DNA from: Gnomoniopsis sp. IMI 355080
Lineage: Eukaryota; Ascomycota; Sordariomycetes; Diaporthales; Gnomoniaceae
Assembly (NCBI GenBank): GCA_027946555.1
Contig: JAPEVC010000048.1
Span: 115,541-179,540, forward strand
Length of the DNA stretch: 64,000 bases
Direction: 5' to 3'
The stretch's first letter is position 1; each line of letters opens with the position of its first letter. Positions 1-10,657 of the stretch are shown here, piece after piece. The notes under the pieces are model-generated. The model saw nothing but the letters and a program-made list of their open reading frames with translations, did no database searches and was not told the origin of the DNA. The position numbers and the translations under genes are program-made.

Positions 1-720
1 TCCTTCAATGTCCATGTGGGATCCGCAGTGGACTCGGTCATCAGCCTCAACAGGTGGACAACACGCTACTTGAGTGGGCTGGACGCCGCGGAGAAAGCAT
101 CACAGGGTCTGATTACAGGCATGGTCGCCAAGGTCTTTTCGCCCTTCCAACCGGCCGTCTACAGCGACAACAACTTGGCAGATAAGTACATCGAGGTCAC
201 TGCTATGCTCTCTGAAAAGATCGACGACCTTATCAGAGAAGCCGTAGTGGTCAAGGGCACGCTCGTATCCGCACAAGGCCACCTGCAAATCATCAATGAA
301 TGGGTATATCGCACGCGCGGCGACGTTGAGGGTATGAAGAAAGGCCAAATCTGGGAGCTGCTTCTTACCCTTGTCGGAGCCAACTCTGGGCGGAAGCGCA
401 CCATTGGTGAACACCTCAAGCTTCTCGACGAAGTGGACTCACAGCGGAACACGGCACTGGCGCGGGTAACGGAGCTGATCAGGGACCTGCAGACGATGAA
501 ACTGGAGCTCGAGCAGCTACGCGACGCGACGGCGGCGCCGGCGAGTCTGGGAGAACCACAGAGCGGACCGCTGACGATCGACTATCACATTGACACGATC
601 AATGCTGGGGTCGAGAGGCTGCAGACGGCGAGGAGGCGGATCCGGGACATTGAGAACGATCGAGTCAAGGAGGCATTGCTCCGGGGGAAGGAGGCACAAA
701 GGCAGATAGATGCCTCTTAA
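1..720 (+). CDS. 3' part of an uncharacterised fungal protein with coiled-coil segments
   Basis: The reading frame is open from the first base, with no convincing start (GTG at 16 is only an internal codon), and stops with TAA at 718-720. The gene therefore begins outside the window. About 239 residues are visible. The N-terminal half has mixed hydrophobic and charged helices. Two Leu/Glu/Arg-rich stretches (around visible residues 150-175 and 205-235) look like coiled coils. No enzyme motif, signal peptide or clear membrane span is visible in this part. I do not recognise the family. Long range and absence of stops support real coding, and function is unknown. Confidence 0.7.
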   Translation, partial: SFNVHVGSAVDSVISLNRWTTRYLSGLDAAEKASQGLITGMVAKVFSPFQPAVYSDNNLADKYIEVTAMLSEKIDDLIREAVVVKGTLVSAQGHLQIINEWVYRTRGDVEGMKKGQIWELLLTLVGANSGRKRTIGEHLKLLDEVDSQRNTALARVTELIRDLQTMKLELEQLRDATAAPASLGEPQSGPLTIDYHIDTINAGVERLQTARRRIRDIENDRVKEALLRGKEAQRQIDAS

Positions 721-1364
721 CCTACAAGTGGTCGGTCTTTGGGGTCTCTGGTTATCTGCTACCTTTCTCCGTCTCGTTTGGAAAACAGTCTTTGGATCAC
801 CCTGACGTCGTTTGTGCTAAATGGCGTGAACGTCAAGCAGAATTGGACATCAGGCGCATAGCGAAAATGGTCTTTCTTTGGGCGCTTCAGAAATATAGAG
901 GTTGGAGCGAGATCTCGCGTACGTGTCGGGGCGACGTGACTCTGGGGTGGATTTTTGTGTATTTATGAGACGACAGCAAATACGTGATACCCGTAGCTTT
1001 CAAATTCGCATCGTGTCTTATGTCAGACTATCATTATGATTTCGTCGCAATGGACTATGAGCAGGTAAAGATCCCGCTATGAGACCATGGGGAGAGAGCT
1101 CTTACGAGTTGTCCCAAGAAAGAAGCACAGCATGAATGGTTTTATGTACAAATTGTTCGCCGTGATCGACTGGCCTCTACCATAACGAATGCAGACCTTT
1201 CTGTCTATACAGGCGTTGCTAATCGAAATGGTGAAGTCGTGTTGGTTGGCGTTCGTCTGTATACCAGATAGCCACCGCTTCGTCAGAGTGATAGTTTTCC
1301 CATGGCACCGATGGATCCATCGACATCACTTTATTATTTTTGAGACCACGCGACCCTTGCCACC
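721..1364. other. intergenic, convergent 3' regions
   Basis: This is the space between two genes that converge here. It should hold both 3' UTRs. I saw no ORF with protein-like character, no repeat and no RNA gene. Confidence 0.6.
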
Positions 1365-2264
1365 TCAAGCATCGGCATCCTCATCAGAGTACTGCACCTC
1401 CTCTTCCCCTTGCTGGAAAATCACCTTTTCTGCCAACGCCAACGTCTTCCTCACCGGCAAGCCCACCACGTTATCGACACATCCTTCCACCTTCTCCACC
1501 AACACCAAGCCCCCAACTCCCTGTACTGCATACCCACCCGCCTTATCCGCACCCTCTCTTGTCTTCACATATGTCTCAATCACGTCATCGCCCAGCCCGT
1601 CGCTCTCCTGCGCAAAGAACACCTTTGTCTCTTCCGTATGACTGGCAATCTCGTAGCCCGGATGGCTCGCATCCGCTTTCGGCGCCAGAACCCACACCGA
1701 GGTGAGAACCTTGTGTACGCGCGTGTCGCGCAGGTGCTTCAGCATCTCCTTGTGGTCGGCCTCGTTGCGGGGCTTCTCAAGAATGCGCCCAGAACTGGAC
1801 ACAATCACCGTGTCTGCCGCAATCACCAGCTCCGGGTCCGCCGGCGGCGCGGCCTTGGAGTTGCCCTCTGCGACGGCGGCTTGCTCGGCGAGCGCGGTCT
1901 CGTACACGTCCATGCATTTTTGCCGCGCCGTGTCGGAGACGTACTCGTACGGGGTGGTGGCGGTCTTGGAGAGGTTTTCGGGCTTGGTGGACGCCTTGAC
2001 CTCGAGGTCGCGGAGGCCGACCTGGGCCAGGAGGGCTTTGCGGCGCGGCGAGGCCGAGGCGAGGATCACGCGCTTGCCGCGCAGGTGGGTGATGATGGGC
2101 AGCTCGAAGGGGAGGGGTCCCTTTTTGATGGGGGCGCTTTGGCGCAGCTTGATGCCGTGCTCGCGTGCGGACTGTATGTAGTTCGGCACAGGGTCGGAGG
2201 GGACGGATGTGTAGGCCATGGCGACGGTGTTGGATCCAAAGCTGAGGCTGAAGAACTTCTTCAT
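1365..2264 (-). CDS. Maf-like nucleotide pyrophosphatase
   Basis: Single-exon gene of 299 aa from the ATG at 2264. The frame is open further upstream to 2378, but that extension is Ser-rich and lacks family character. A second ATG lies at 2220. The Maf signature SASPRRKALL is present near the start of the domain, followed by AADTV, LEKPRN and the C-terminal EGADKAGGYAVQG stretch, all typical of Maf/HAM1-type nucleoside triphosphate pyrophosphatases (bacterial Maf, human ASMTL N-terminal part). Family members hydrolyse non-canonical or modified NTPs to NMP and pyrophosphate. A house-cleaning role in cytosol is inferred. The protein is longer than bacterial Maf (about 200 aa) because of an N-terminal extension and an Ala/Pro-rich loop. 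Function by family is likely; exact substrate is unknown. Confidence 0.88.
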   Translation of the reverse strand: MKKFFSLSFGSNTVAMAYTSVPSDPVPNYIQSAREHGIKLRQSAPIKKGPLPFELPIITHLRGKRVILASASPRRKALLAQVGLRDLEVKASTKPENLSKTATTPYEYVSDTARQKCMDVYETALAEQAAVAEGNSKAAPPADPELVIAADTVIVSSSGRILEKPRNEADHKEMLKHLRDTRVHKVLTSVWVLAPKADASHPGYEIASHTEETKVFFAQESDGLGDDVIETYVKTREGADKAGGYAVQGVGGLVLVEKVEGCVDNVVGLPVRKTLALAEKVIFQQGEEEVQYSDEDADA

Positions 2265-3107
2265 GGAGGAGGAAGACAAGATAGACGGGCGGTTGGTAGA
2301 TGCTTGCTGCTCGACTAGGTTAGGTACCTGGTTAGCGGTTGAGTCAGGGGAACTTATACATAGTAGAAGCTCATTCACGGGCGTGTTGCTGCCCCACCTT
2401 ACTGGGACAGGGGCGTGGGAAGATGCCTACCGACGTAATGGTAAGGTACCTAGGTACTCACTGTACCGTATGTAGGTATATACTTCGCGTCCATGCTTCA
2501 AATAGGCGCGCAACTGCGCTTAGGACACATTCATTCGAGTTTCATGGCAGCAAGACAGCGTCTGCCTCTCTTCCTTTAATCGCAATTTTCGGCTCATTTC
2601 ACAAGGTCCTAATTTTCGGGTTAATGGTCTGATTATGGAAGTTTTCACTCAATTTCAAGAATACACGATATACAGTGTATTAAGAAGGGGTCGAATCACG
2701 AGTGACAACATCTAAACTGCCCATCTTACCAATGCGGTCGTGTTGTTTTTGGTAAAGTCAAGTTTCTCTGATATTGGAAAGATGAAGATTACAGTCTGTA
2801 ATCTCGAGGTCTGGACGCTCATACATAAAATCTCTCGTTCGCAGATGAGCCTACGCACAAAATACGCCGTTGAACGTCTGAGAGCTCCCCTCTTCATGAT
2901 CGCTTTTCAGCTGAGAACCGATGATTGACCAACTCCACAGAATCTGTAACCTGGAGACCACGCATCACTGCACAGTATTGACTGCAGCACTTTTAGGGAG
3001 ACGATGAACGAACGGTCACCTGCACACACGTAGCTTAAGGTCGTTTCTCTACTTCCTGGGACCTTGCTGCAAGAAGATGAAGTATTTGGCTTGGTCCGTA
3101 TCTCTGT
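2265..3107. other. intergenic, promoter side of the Maf gene
   Basis: No convincing gene. It holds one palindromic TACCTAGGTA copy at 2447-2456 and a 45-bp stretch (about 2735-2780) that resembles a second stretch near 8965-9005. Confidence 0.5.
2447..2456. repeat. palindromic TACCTAGGTA element (one of eight in window)
   Basis: Exact 10-bp palindrome. Other copies are at 27773, 35006, 35014 (overlapping), 36288, 36897, 50376 and 51200, all outside the coding exons called here. Confidence 0.7.
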
Positions 3108-4397
3108 CTATAGCGTCGATTTTCGCAGCCAAGTCAACCATTCTGGGTTGTGCAGGATGGATCTAACTCTTCCCTCGAGCCATTCTGTGTTGCCCCAGAA
3201 TCCCCAGCTCGCTTGAAATCTCAGCCAATCGACCAGGGCGGTCTCCCAATGGCGGACGAAAACCTCCCAGTCGTAGACTCTACCCGAGACTCGCCGTATC
3301 TCCTCTATGTAGCAACGCAGCAGTCGCTCCTCGCCCGTTCCCATAGACAGCCGGGCTTGCTCGTTCTTCCCGAGCATGGACCGTGGCACGGAGCAGGTGA
3401 ATAGCTTAGCAAGATCACAGACACCGAAACCCAGACCGACATACTGGAAATCGAAAAAGGCGACCTTGTCACCCTTCTTGTTCGTGAACAGGTTCTCGGA
3501 CTTGACATCTCCGTGTATCAAGGTCTCGTACTCGGACATTCCAACCTTACCATCGGACTTGGTCTTCGGTGCCAACGCCTGCGCCACAAGCTCTGCGACT
3601 GACAGGTCTAATCCCTCGAGCGGCTGACAGAGCGCCTCGGACCACTCAGTGCCCTCTTCGCAGAGGTTACCATACTCACTCTGTCTGGTGGCCAAGTATG
3701 TATAGCCACCATACAGCCAGACACGAGCCGCTCGCTCGCTCTCCGCAACTTTGACGATGACCTCGCCTTGCTCCTCCAAGTGTTGCAATGGCGGTCGCAC
3801 CAGTTTGCTACGATCTAAGAGACCATCTCCCCCTCCGCGGACGCGGTCCCACCAGAAGCCGTGGAAGCCGGCCAGCCACTCCAGCGCTGCATGGACTTGA
3901 GTCTCTGTGAGCGTAGCACGCTTCTCACCCGCTACGGGGAACGCTGGCCGCAGATCCGTCAGCAGCATGGCTGTCTTGAACTCAAAATCTGACTCTGCGG
4001 TGCCATTGCTGCTCTGTAGTTTGGCTGCCATACCCTCGCTCGAGTTCAAGCTCGCGTGACAGGATGCAACGGCGATATACGGAGGGAGGAGCGGCGCGAG
4101 GTGGGTGTAGAACGCAAGCTCGACCTGGTATGACAGAAGCTTCCGTATATGCCCTTCCTCCGATTTGGATCCATTTATAATGTGGGGTGGAGTGATATAT
4201 TTGAGGACGAAGGATTGATGCCCGGTACGTTCCTGATCCTGCTCAGACGTGCCGTCGGCGGTGGGAGCAGCGAGAATGTGGCAGATGTGTCCGTATCCTG
4301 CCCATAGCGATTGAAGCGTTCGACATGAAACGAGACGTAAATCTCTTGTGGCAAGGAGTTCATGCGCAACTCGCTCAATATCAGCCTGAGATGGCAT
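3108..4397 (-). CDS. kinase-fold (APH/CHK-type) small-molecule kinase-like protein
   Basis: Single-exon gene of 429 aa. The open frame reaches 4412 via a TTG, but the first ATG is at 4397. The catalytic segment reads LIHGDVKSENLF, with the HGD-x-K/S-x-x-N loop of aminoglycoside phosphotransferase and choline-kinase-like proteins. It is followed by FFDFQYVGLGFGVCDLA, the DFQ metal-binding segment seen in the CHK/EcKL-like group. An N-terminal stretch with LKYITPP is a plausible ATP-lysine strand. Members phosphorylate hydroxylated small molecules or are of unknown substrate. The natural substrate cannot be read from the sequence. It is divergently placed from the bHLH gene, sharing a 418-bp intergenic region. 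Confidence 0.78.
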   Translation of the reverse strand: MPSQADIERVAHELLATRDLRLVSCRTLQSLWAGYGHICHILAAPTADGTSEQDQERTGHQSFVLKYITPPHIINGSKSEEGHIRKLLSYQVELAFYTHLAPLLPPYIAVASCHASLNSSEGMAAKLQSSNGTAESDFEFKTAMLLTDLRPAFPVAGEKRATLTETQVHAALEWLAGFHGFWWDRVRGGGDGLLDRSKLVRPPLQHLEEQGEVIVKVAESERAARVWLYGGYTYLATRQSEYGNLCEEGTEWSEALCQPLEGLDLSVAELVAQALAPKTKSDGKVGMSEYETLIHGDVKSENLFTNKKGDKVAFFDFQYVGLGFGVCDLAKLFTCSVPRSMLGKNEQARLSMGTGEERLLRCYIEEIRRVSGRVYDWEVFVRHWETALVDWLRFQASWGFWGNTEWLEGRVRSILHNPEWLTWLRKSTL

Positions 4398-4815
4398 GCT
4401 GGCAGACGACAAACTGGGCTACGGGAAACTCATATGCACTTGACCTATAAGGTTCGGGCCGTGGTGACATTGCAGCACATGCGAGGAAATCCAGAGACCT
4501 CAGGGTTAGGGCTTTGTATCATGCTAACGAGAATCAGTAGGCGCGGGCGGTGTTTGCATTGGCTCAAAGTGAGGGGTGGGGCCCTCGACGACCCTGTCAC
4601 CTGCAGGAACGCAGCCAATGAGAAAAAGGGACCGGAAGTGCCCTGACAGTGACATGTGAAGATCACCGGCAGTCTACACTTACTAGTACATTTACTTCAG
4701 ACAACAGCGATTATAAACAGGTACCTTTTTCCCCAAGACGACTCTCGGCCCAGTCGCGTAAAGTTTATTCTCACGGAATCAATAACCCATCCATCTCCAT
4801 ATTCGACAAGGCATC
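4398..4815. other. divergent intergenic/promoter region
   Basis: This 418-bp interval lies between the kinase-like gene (-) and the bHLH gene (+) and should carry both promoters. A CCAAT sequence lies at 4613-4617 (gCCAATg). No other specific site is claimed. Confidence 0.5.
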
Positions 4816-5323
4816 ATGGACGCTTCGTCGCCACCCGCAGAATCGCCCACGTCGGACCGTGCAGAAACCGACAAGCCGCGACTGACAGACGCACAGAAGC
4901 GTCAGAATCACATCACGTCTGGTACGTGGACTTGCTACTATTTCTAATTCGCTCGGATCTGACATTCTTTCAAGAGCAGAAACGCCGCGAAGCTATCCGC
5001 CGTGGCTTCGACAAGATATGCGAGGTCCTTCCCGGTCTTGAAGGTCAGGGCCGCTCTGAAGGCGTCGTCCTGAACGAAACCACCAAGCTGCTGCTGGAGG
5101 CAATTATTGAGCGAAAGCGCCTTGTCGCTGAAGTTGAGCGTCGCGGCGGTGTAGTTCCTGAGCACTTGTTGGCGTGAGTCTCACCCCATCCACCTTTGTG
5201 GCATACTTGCATGGCCATTGACACCTTTTCAACAGTCACTCCAACATCGACATATCCGAGGTTAACTTGAAGTACATTTACCCCGATGGGATTGATGGCA
5301 GCGTTAAGGTAAACACGCCGTAG
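4816..5323 (+). CDS. small bHLH transcription factor, Ino4-like
   Basis: Three exons: 4816-4921, 4975-5173 and 5236-5323. The introns have GTACGT...CAAG and GTGAGT...ACAG ends, and the phases join (1, then 2) to a 130-aa protein. The basic region runs across the first junction (QKRQNHIT-SEQKRREAIR), carrying the H, E and RR DNA-contacting pattern of E-box-binding bHLH proteins. It is followed by helix 1 (GFDKICEVLPGL), a loop and helix 2 (NETTKLLLEAIIERKRLVAEVE). Size and layout resemble yeast Ino4, which pairs with Ino2 on phospholipid gene promoters. That role here is inference only. No activation domain is visible, so a partner is expected. Confidence 0.85.
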
Positions 5324-5614
5324 AGCACGACTGCTGGTCTCCGGGCGCCATGTTCCCAGTCAGAGCCCTGAACAACCCTCCTCGATGGGCTTGCTTATTG
5401 GGGCGGAATTGTATATAGACTATGCTCGGTAATATCTGGTCTTTTGAGCCATGGAGGTCAGCAAGAGCAACCGGGTCCTCCAATCGGTGCCTGGGCGAGA
5501 CTTACTCAAAGAAAATACCCTCTTTGTTATGCAGAACGGCCGTTCCACCAATGGGTGAATTACATGCAATAATAAAAGGCCAGGCTCTGATGCCGACTGT
5601 CCACATTCTGTCTT
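5324..5614. other. short convergent intergenic region
   Basis: Convergent 3' ends of the bHLH and GH47 genes. Nothing else is recognised. Confidence 0.5.
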
Positions 5615-7420
5615 TCAAGGCTTCGGGACGCGAAAAGGGTGCGCCTCCGTGTTCAGCACATAGTCATCGAGAGAAATCAGATCCGGCTCGGAGAAAATCA
5701 GGTAGAAATACTTGAGAGTCTCGGACAGCCAGAAGCTCTGGACCAAACAAACGTCGTCAATACATCGTTCACGGAGGGTTAGTAGAAGAAACGAATTAGG
5801 ACTCACCTCCATCCAATCCAACTTCTGGGGGTTCCCAGCCCTCGTCACATCGTTCACCACACTGTTTGCGCCCGTCGCAGTCTCCGTCAGCTTGCGAATC
5901 GCCAAGAACATCTCCCACGCCGTATCACGCCAGACTTCCTCCCCCGTCACCCGCCACATGTAAAACACGCTCTCAATCGCCTCGGGCCGCAGGTGATAGC
6001 CCAGCGCGTGTGCGCTCCTAAATCCCTTGGGCAGCCGCTTGTTGCCGACCGTCTCCCAACGCTCCTGGTCCCACCAGCAGCGGCCCAGATTCGGCTCCTT
6101 GCAGTCTATCAGGGTGAACTCCTCGGGCATCACGTGTGTCGGCATCACCTTGTATGCCCAGGCGCATCCGCGCGTGAGCTGTGCGGCCGTGTCCATGTCG
6201 CTGCCGAGCGTAAATAGCCGCGCGCCTAGGGCGTACATGCCGCCTACGAAGCAGGCGAGGTGCTGGCCTTGCGGGTCGCGGTCGATGGACCCGGCACCGT
6301 TGGCGTAGACGATGCCGGAGAAGAGGATGTCGACATTTTTGTCCGGGAGCATGGGTCGGAAGAGCATGTAGTTCTTGGCCGTGGTCGACGCTTTGATATA
6401 CATGTCCTTGTAGCTCTCGTCTAGTCCGCCTAGGAGCATGTACATCTTGGGCAGATACTCGTATGTAGAGTCGGCCATGGAACCCATTGTGAATTTATCG
6501 CCGCCCACCCCAAAGCCACTCGCCACATCGATCTGAACTGGCCACATCCCGGGTAGTTTACTCTTGGTCTGCGATTCTTGCAGCTTCTCCTTTACACGTT
6601 CGATCGCGTCAAAGTACTTGGGATCGTCCGTCAGTTGACTCAATCTCGTAAACTCCAGCGACAAGCTGCCCACGTGAGCCAGAGACTCACGCGTCGACAG
6701 CTCCAGCTCGCCGCTCTTGGCCTTTGCAAAGTTGAAGGCATTCGACGGCATGCGCAGCGGCGTGTCAAAGCCGTTATAGAGCATGTCGCCTAGCTCAATC
6801 GCCTTTTGCAGTAGTACGGTCTCACCGGAGAGGTCATATGCGCTGAGCAGACCACCCAAGTAGCGGATGTTGGTCTCGAACAGCGAGCAGCCCTGGTTTT
6901 CTGCCTCGTCACCAGTTGTCTTTGACCAGTCGATCCGCGCAACGTGGGTAAGGGCCTGCTTGAATTCGTGCTGCATGTCGAGAATCAACAACGAGTCGAG
7001 TGTGTCGACGAGGGTCGCGCCCCAGCCGCTGAAGGCGTCAGATGCAGTCAGGGAGAGGGGATTCAGCTGGTCCCGGCCCCAAGCATATTTACTGTACAGG
7101 CTCCAGCATTTCTTGAATGACTTGGTAACCTCCCTCCTACGGTTTTCCTGAGTCCATTTCTTCCCTGTGTCGAAATCATGCTGAATCCGGCGCAGCTCTT
7201 GCGGAGCGCCAGTGGGAGGACGCTTGAGTTCACCCTCAACAGGGTGTTTCTGCCGCCTCTTTGACCAATCATAGCTGCTCCGTACGTAGCCAAACGGTCT
7301 TGTTCTTGAGTCGTAGGAAGCTGACGGGAAACTGTCAGAGAGAGTAAGGTATGAGATTATAAGAACGAAAGCAACGACCAGCACCAGCCGCAGCGGGCGG
7401 TGGTTATGTAGTATAGTCAT
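5615..7420 (-). CDS. GH47 class I alpha-1,2-mannosidase (type II membrane protein)
   Basis: Two exons: 5807-7420 and 5615-5737, giving 578 aa. The intron (5738-5806, GTGAGT...CCAG) is 69 nt and has no stop, so the unspliced frame is also open. Splicing restores the family sequence WMESFWLSETLKYFY and so is clearly right. The start is placed at 7420 because it gives a short cytoplasmic tail plus one membrane anchor (about residues 11-28, LVLVVAFVLIISYL), as in Golgi/ER mannosidases. The upstream open frame to 7651 is Cys-rich and unrelated. Family motifs include GWGATLVDTLDSLLI, FETNIRYLGG, ADSTYEYLPK, HLACFVGGM and the end NTEAHPFRVP. It removes alpha-1,2-linked mannose from N-glycans in the secretory pathway. 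Confidence 0.95.
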   Translation of the reverse strand: MTILHNHRPLRLVLVVAFVLIISYLTLSDSFPSASYDSRTRPFGYVRSSYDWSKRRQKHPVEGELKRPPTGAPQELRRIQHDFDTGKKWTQENRRREVTKSFKKCWSLYSKYAWGRDQLNPLSLTASDAFSGWGATLVDTLDSLLILDMQHEFKQALTHVARIDWSKTTGDEAENQGCSLFETNIRYLGGLLSAYDLSGETVLLQKAIELGDMLYNGFDTPLRMPSNAFNFAKAKSGELELSTRESLAHVGSLSLEFTRLSQLTDDPKYFDAIERVKEKLQESQTKSKLPGMWPVQIDVASGFGVGGDKFTMGSMADSTYEYLPKMYMLLGGLDESYKDMYIKASTTAKNYMLFRPMLPDKNVDILFSGIVYANGAGSIDRDPQGQHLACFVGGMYALGARLFTLGSDMDTAAQLTRGCAWAYKVMPTHVMPEEFTLIDCKEPNLGRCWWDQERWETVGNKRLPKGFRSAHALGYHLRPEAIESVFYMWRVTGEEVWRDTAWEMFLAIRKLTETATGANSVVNDVTRAGNPQKLDWMEVSPNSFLLLTLRERCIDDVCLVQSFWLSETLKYFYLIFSEPDLISLDDYVLNTEAHPFRVPKP

Positions 7421-9581
7421 CGGCTCGATATGATCATAGAAGCAACGAAAACTAGGCGATAGTTCTCGTGCGTCACGACACAATTGAAAAAAGGGAGAGA
7501 TTGAAGACAAATAATAAGGCAGACTGAAAACAGGAATGTTTGTGCTGTACTGTACACAGGGCTGACACGGTTCAGCTCCACTACAGCACAGGTGCTGTGC
7601 CAGTTGTGCACAAGCCTTACGCAGAAATAATACACTAGTGAAGATGATCAAGCCGCTGGACCGTTTTGATGGGCCATAATGGGCAAGTTCCGTACGGGAT
7701 AGTAGACACGGGAATTCTTTTAGCTGTTTCTACTCTGCGCACGCTCGCGCATTCAAATGGGTTTCATCTGACAAGAGCGACGAACGCGTTTACCCGAGTG
7801 TCGCAGTAATGTGAAACTGGTACCGGAGCTCTGAAATGCTGGATGACGTGACACGATGTGAAATAGCCAGTCTCGTATCGACGTGTGGAAAACACTGGGG
7901 GAAACGAAAGACCAGATTCGAGACCCTGACCTTTCAATTTCAGGGACCTTGGAAACAGGGGATCGACAAACGATCCGGACCTAGAAATCATCAAGGTTGA
8001 ATGCTAATTCAGTGGGCCGTGGCTTTAAATAGACCGCCGTGGGGAATCCAATTTTATAGGAACCCTGCCCCGACTTTCGTTTCTTTAAACACGAGAAGCT
8101 GTCAGCCTGGCCACAGTTGTACATAGTACTCGGTCCACGTCTGTACGATACAATCCACACGAGATGGAATACAGGACTGTGGCAGTCGAGACGGCCACCG
8201 ACCAACTACTTAGCTTCTGTTTGTTGTGGTCGAGTTCGAGACAAAGATGGCAGTCCGGGCAGTCCGGGACACGGGTATCGGCATGTAGACATCAGCACAG
8301 ACATGTGCTAGATTGCAACTGCAAGAATGAATATCAAGTTGAAGCTGATGGGGTATGCGCCTTTCCATTCAGCACTATATACATGTGTAGTGTAGCTCCC
8401 TCATCGTGTTGGAAATGTTGCTCTGGCCCCGGATGTCCTTAGTCTCGGCAACGGATCCAAACGCAAAAGGGAGCGTCATTACAGGGCGAAGGCATAGTCC
8501 AGAGTCCATTCACCGAGTGATCAAAGGCACACATTGCTCGGCCACCTGAATTGCGGAGAAGAATCATGCTCGAGGGCTGGGATGAAGGTGTCACACAGAC
8601 TTGGCCAGCTGTATGCATCCACGTCGGGGTTGAGGTGTCGTCCATTAGATTGAACACACAGCCGCGGAGGCTCAGTAGACGGACTTGGCAGCAGAAAGAA
8701 AAGATTGATACTCAGACACCACATGAAGCTTTCATATGCGACACCAGATTCTGCGATAGACATCAGCACTACTACCTCTCAACGTCCTACCATCCAATTG
8801 ATGATGGCGTGCCATTCTGTTTGACGAGAGGCCAAATCCAGAGCTCCTTGGGCAGCTTATTCGGTCGCAAGCCAGTTCCACCAACCGAAGGTTCTGCCTC
8901 CTAACGACAAATCGTCGGGGGGAAAGTGGCTAGCCCGTCCGTCTCCATGATCTTCTGGAATTCTACCACAAGGCTGTTGCTTTGACAAAGCCAAGTTTCT
9001 CGGAAATAGAGGGCGTGGACTGAGCAAGCTCTATTCGTGACAGCCGGTGTATCTGAAGCCTTGGCTCCCTCGAACTCTGCAGGAAGATGGCTGGTACGAC
9101 ACGTGATGCAGCGAGTGAAGACGACACACACACGGCACTCATTCGCCAGACTTCTCGAATCTGCTTGCCATATAGAATCACACGAAGATGCTCTGGCCAG
9201 TTATGTCACCATGTCAGGACAGCCCGGGAGTGTCCTGTGGCCTGCGCATAGCGAGTATTGGGTCGACAACGTCCTCTGTAATACTTCTATAGTCATGCAA
9301 GCCCAGTTTTCGGAAGACAGTATTGAGCATCGCACGAATTGAAGTCGTCGTGTCAGAGGTAGTGTAGGTTAACGTCGGGTTTTAAGTCTCAAAGCTGGAA
9401 GTTTGTTACTTGTAAGGAGGTACGGAGACTAGGCCGCCTGAAGTGACACCCCTGTCCCTGTCTGGATCCCTTATCGCTATCGCCTACAATTTTCCTTGGG
9501 GCCTTGCTTTCCAAAGGCTTCCCAATTTCTTGTTCGCAAACAAATCATCAACAATTGTTGTCACCCCAAACACACATTAAA
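7421..9581. other. 2.2-kb gene-poor region
   Basis: Small ORFs occur on both strands (largest 117 codons at 8551-8904), but none shows a domain, signal peptide or consistent splice chain. The right end is the promoter of UTP11 and the left end that of the mannosidase. A stretch near 8965-9005 resembles one near 2735-2780. A directly repeated GCAGTCCGGG lies near 8250-8270. Confidence 0.5.
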
Positions 9582-10481
9582 ATGTCGTCCATGCGCAACG
9601 CCGTACAGCGCCGCTCGCATCGCGAGAGAGGCCAGCTGAAAGAGCGCGAAAAGCTCGGTCTCCTCGAAAAGAGCAAGGTAGGACGGCCTCCATCCTCAGG
9701 GTGTAGTGATTTTTGGTTAACCGTAACCCTCACATAGGATTACAAACTCCGAGCAGCAGATCACAAGAAAAAACAGACCGTCCTCAAGAGCCTGAAAAAC
9801 AAAGCCGCCGAAAGGAACGAAGATGAATTTTACTTTGGCATGCTGTCACGGGGCAAGTTCTCCGCGGACAAGCTCGCCGGAGGCAAAAAGTGGACTGGCA
9901 CAGTGGCAGGCGACAGAGGCAACAAGGCTTTGGACATCGACACAGTCCGACTATTGAAAACACAAGATCTGGGATACCTGCGTACGATGCGGAATGTGGT
10001 TTCCAAGGAGGTGAAAGATCTCGAGGAGAAGGCAGTCATAGCAGGCGCCTTTGCTGGCATCGATACGAACGAGGAATCAGTTGACGAGGACGACTTCGAC
10101 AGCGAGGACGACTTCGACAGCGAGGACGAGCTGCCGCGAGTACCGAAATCGCAGTCGAAACCCAAGAAAATTATATTCGCTGATTCGATCGAAGAGCTGG
10201 ACGAGAAGGTACCAGAACCGGAGGACGACGACGACGATGTGGACATGAGCGACGATGACTTCGAGAAGTTTGAGGAGGAGAAAGACCCCCAGACGGTGAA
10301 GACAGAGGAGAATGCGGCACGGCTTCGGCGGAAACTGCAAAATGCCAAAAAGAAGTTAAAAGCGCTTACGGATGCCGAGAACGAGCTGGAAATGCAACGC
10401 GCTCGGATGGCCAAGACAGCGACAGTTGGAACCATCGCAAAGAACGGCAAGAAGATCAAAGTACGCGAGCGCAAGAGGTAG
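9582..10481 (+). CDS. UTP11: U3 snoRNP protein Utp11
   Basis: Two exons: 9582-9677 and 9738-10481 (intron GTAGGA...ATAG, phase 0), giving 279 aa. The N-terminus MSSMRNAVQRRSHRERGQ and the following KKTVL/AAERNEDEFYF-type segment are the conserved Utp11 core, followed by KSLKNKAAERNEDEFYFGM and QDLGYLRTMRN. The middle (about residues 155-220) is strongly acidic, with an imperfect tandem repeat of DDFDSE, and the C-terminus is Lys/Arg-rich. Utp11 is a component of the small-subunit processome that works with U3 snoRNA in early 18S rRNA processing in the nucleolus. Length is close to yeast Utp11 (250 aa). High confidence from the N-terminal signature. Confidence 0.93.
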
Positions 10482-10657
10482 AGAACGGTCCCTGTCAGAT
10501 GAAGGGTGCTGTTCAGACAGAAGGGCGATGCATTCGATGGGGACAAAAGGTATCATTGAAATGCTGTACAAGAGAATTCTTACGCCAGATGCACCACCGA
10601 CTCGCTAAGACCATTACTCTCCCGTCATGCTCCTCGTACAATCATGACATCTCAAGT

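Noticed and set aside
1410..2318. 302-codon ORF on the plus strand opposite the Maf gene
   Set aside because: It is the mirror of a GC-rich real gene; composition (Arg, Gly, Leu runs) is not protein-like and no domain is seen.
8551..8904. 117-codon ORF in the 2.2-kb gap
   Set aside because: No homology signature, start context or splice structure.
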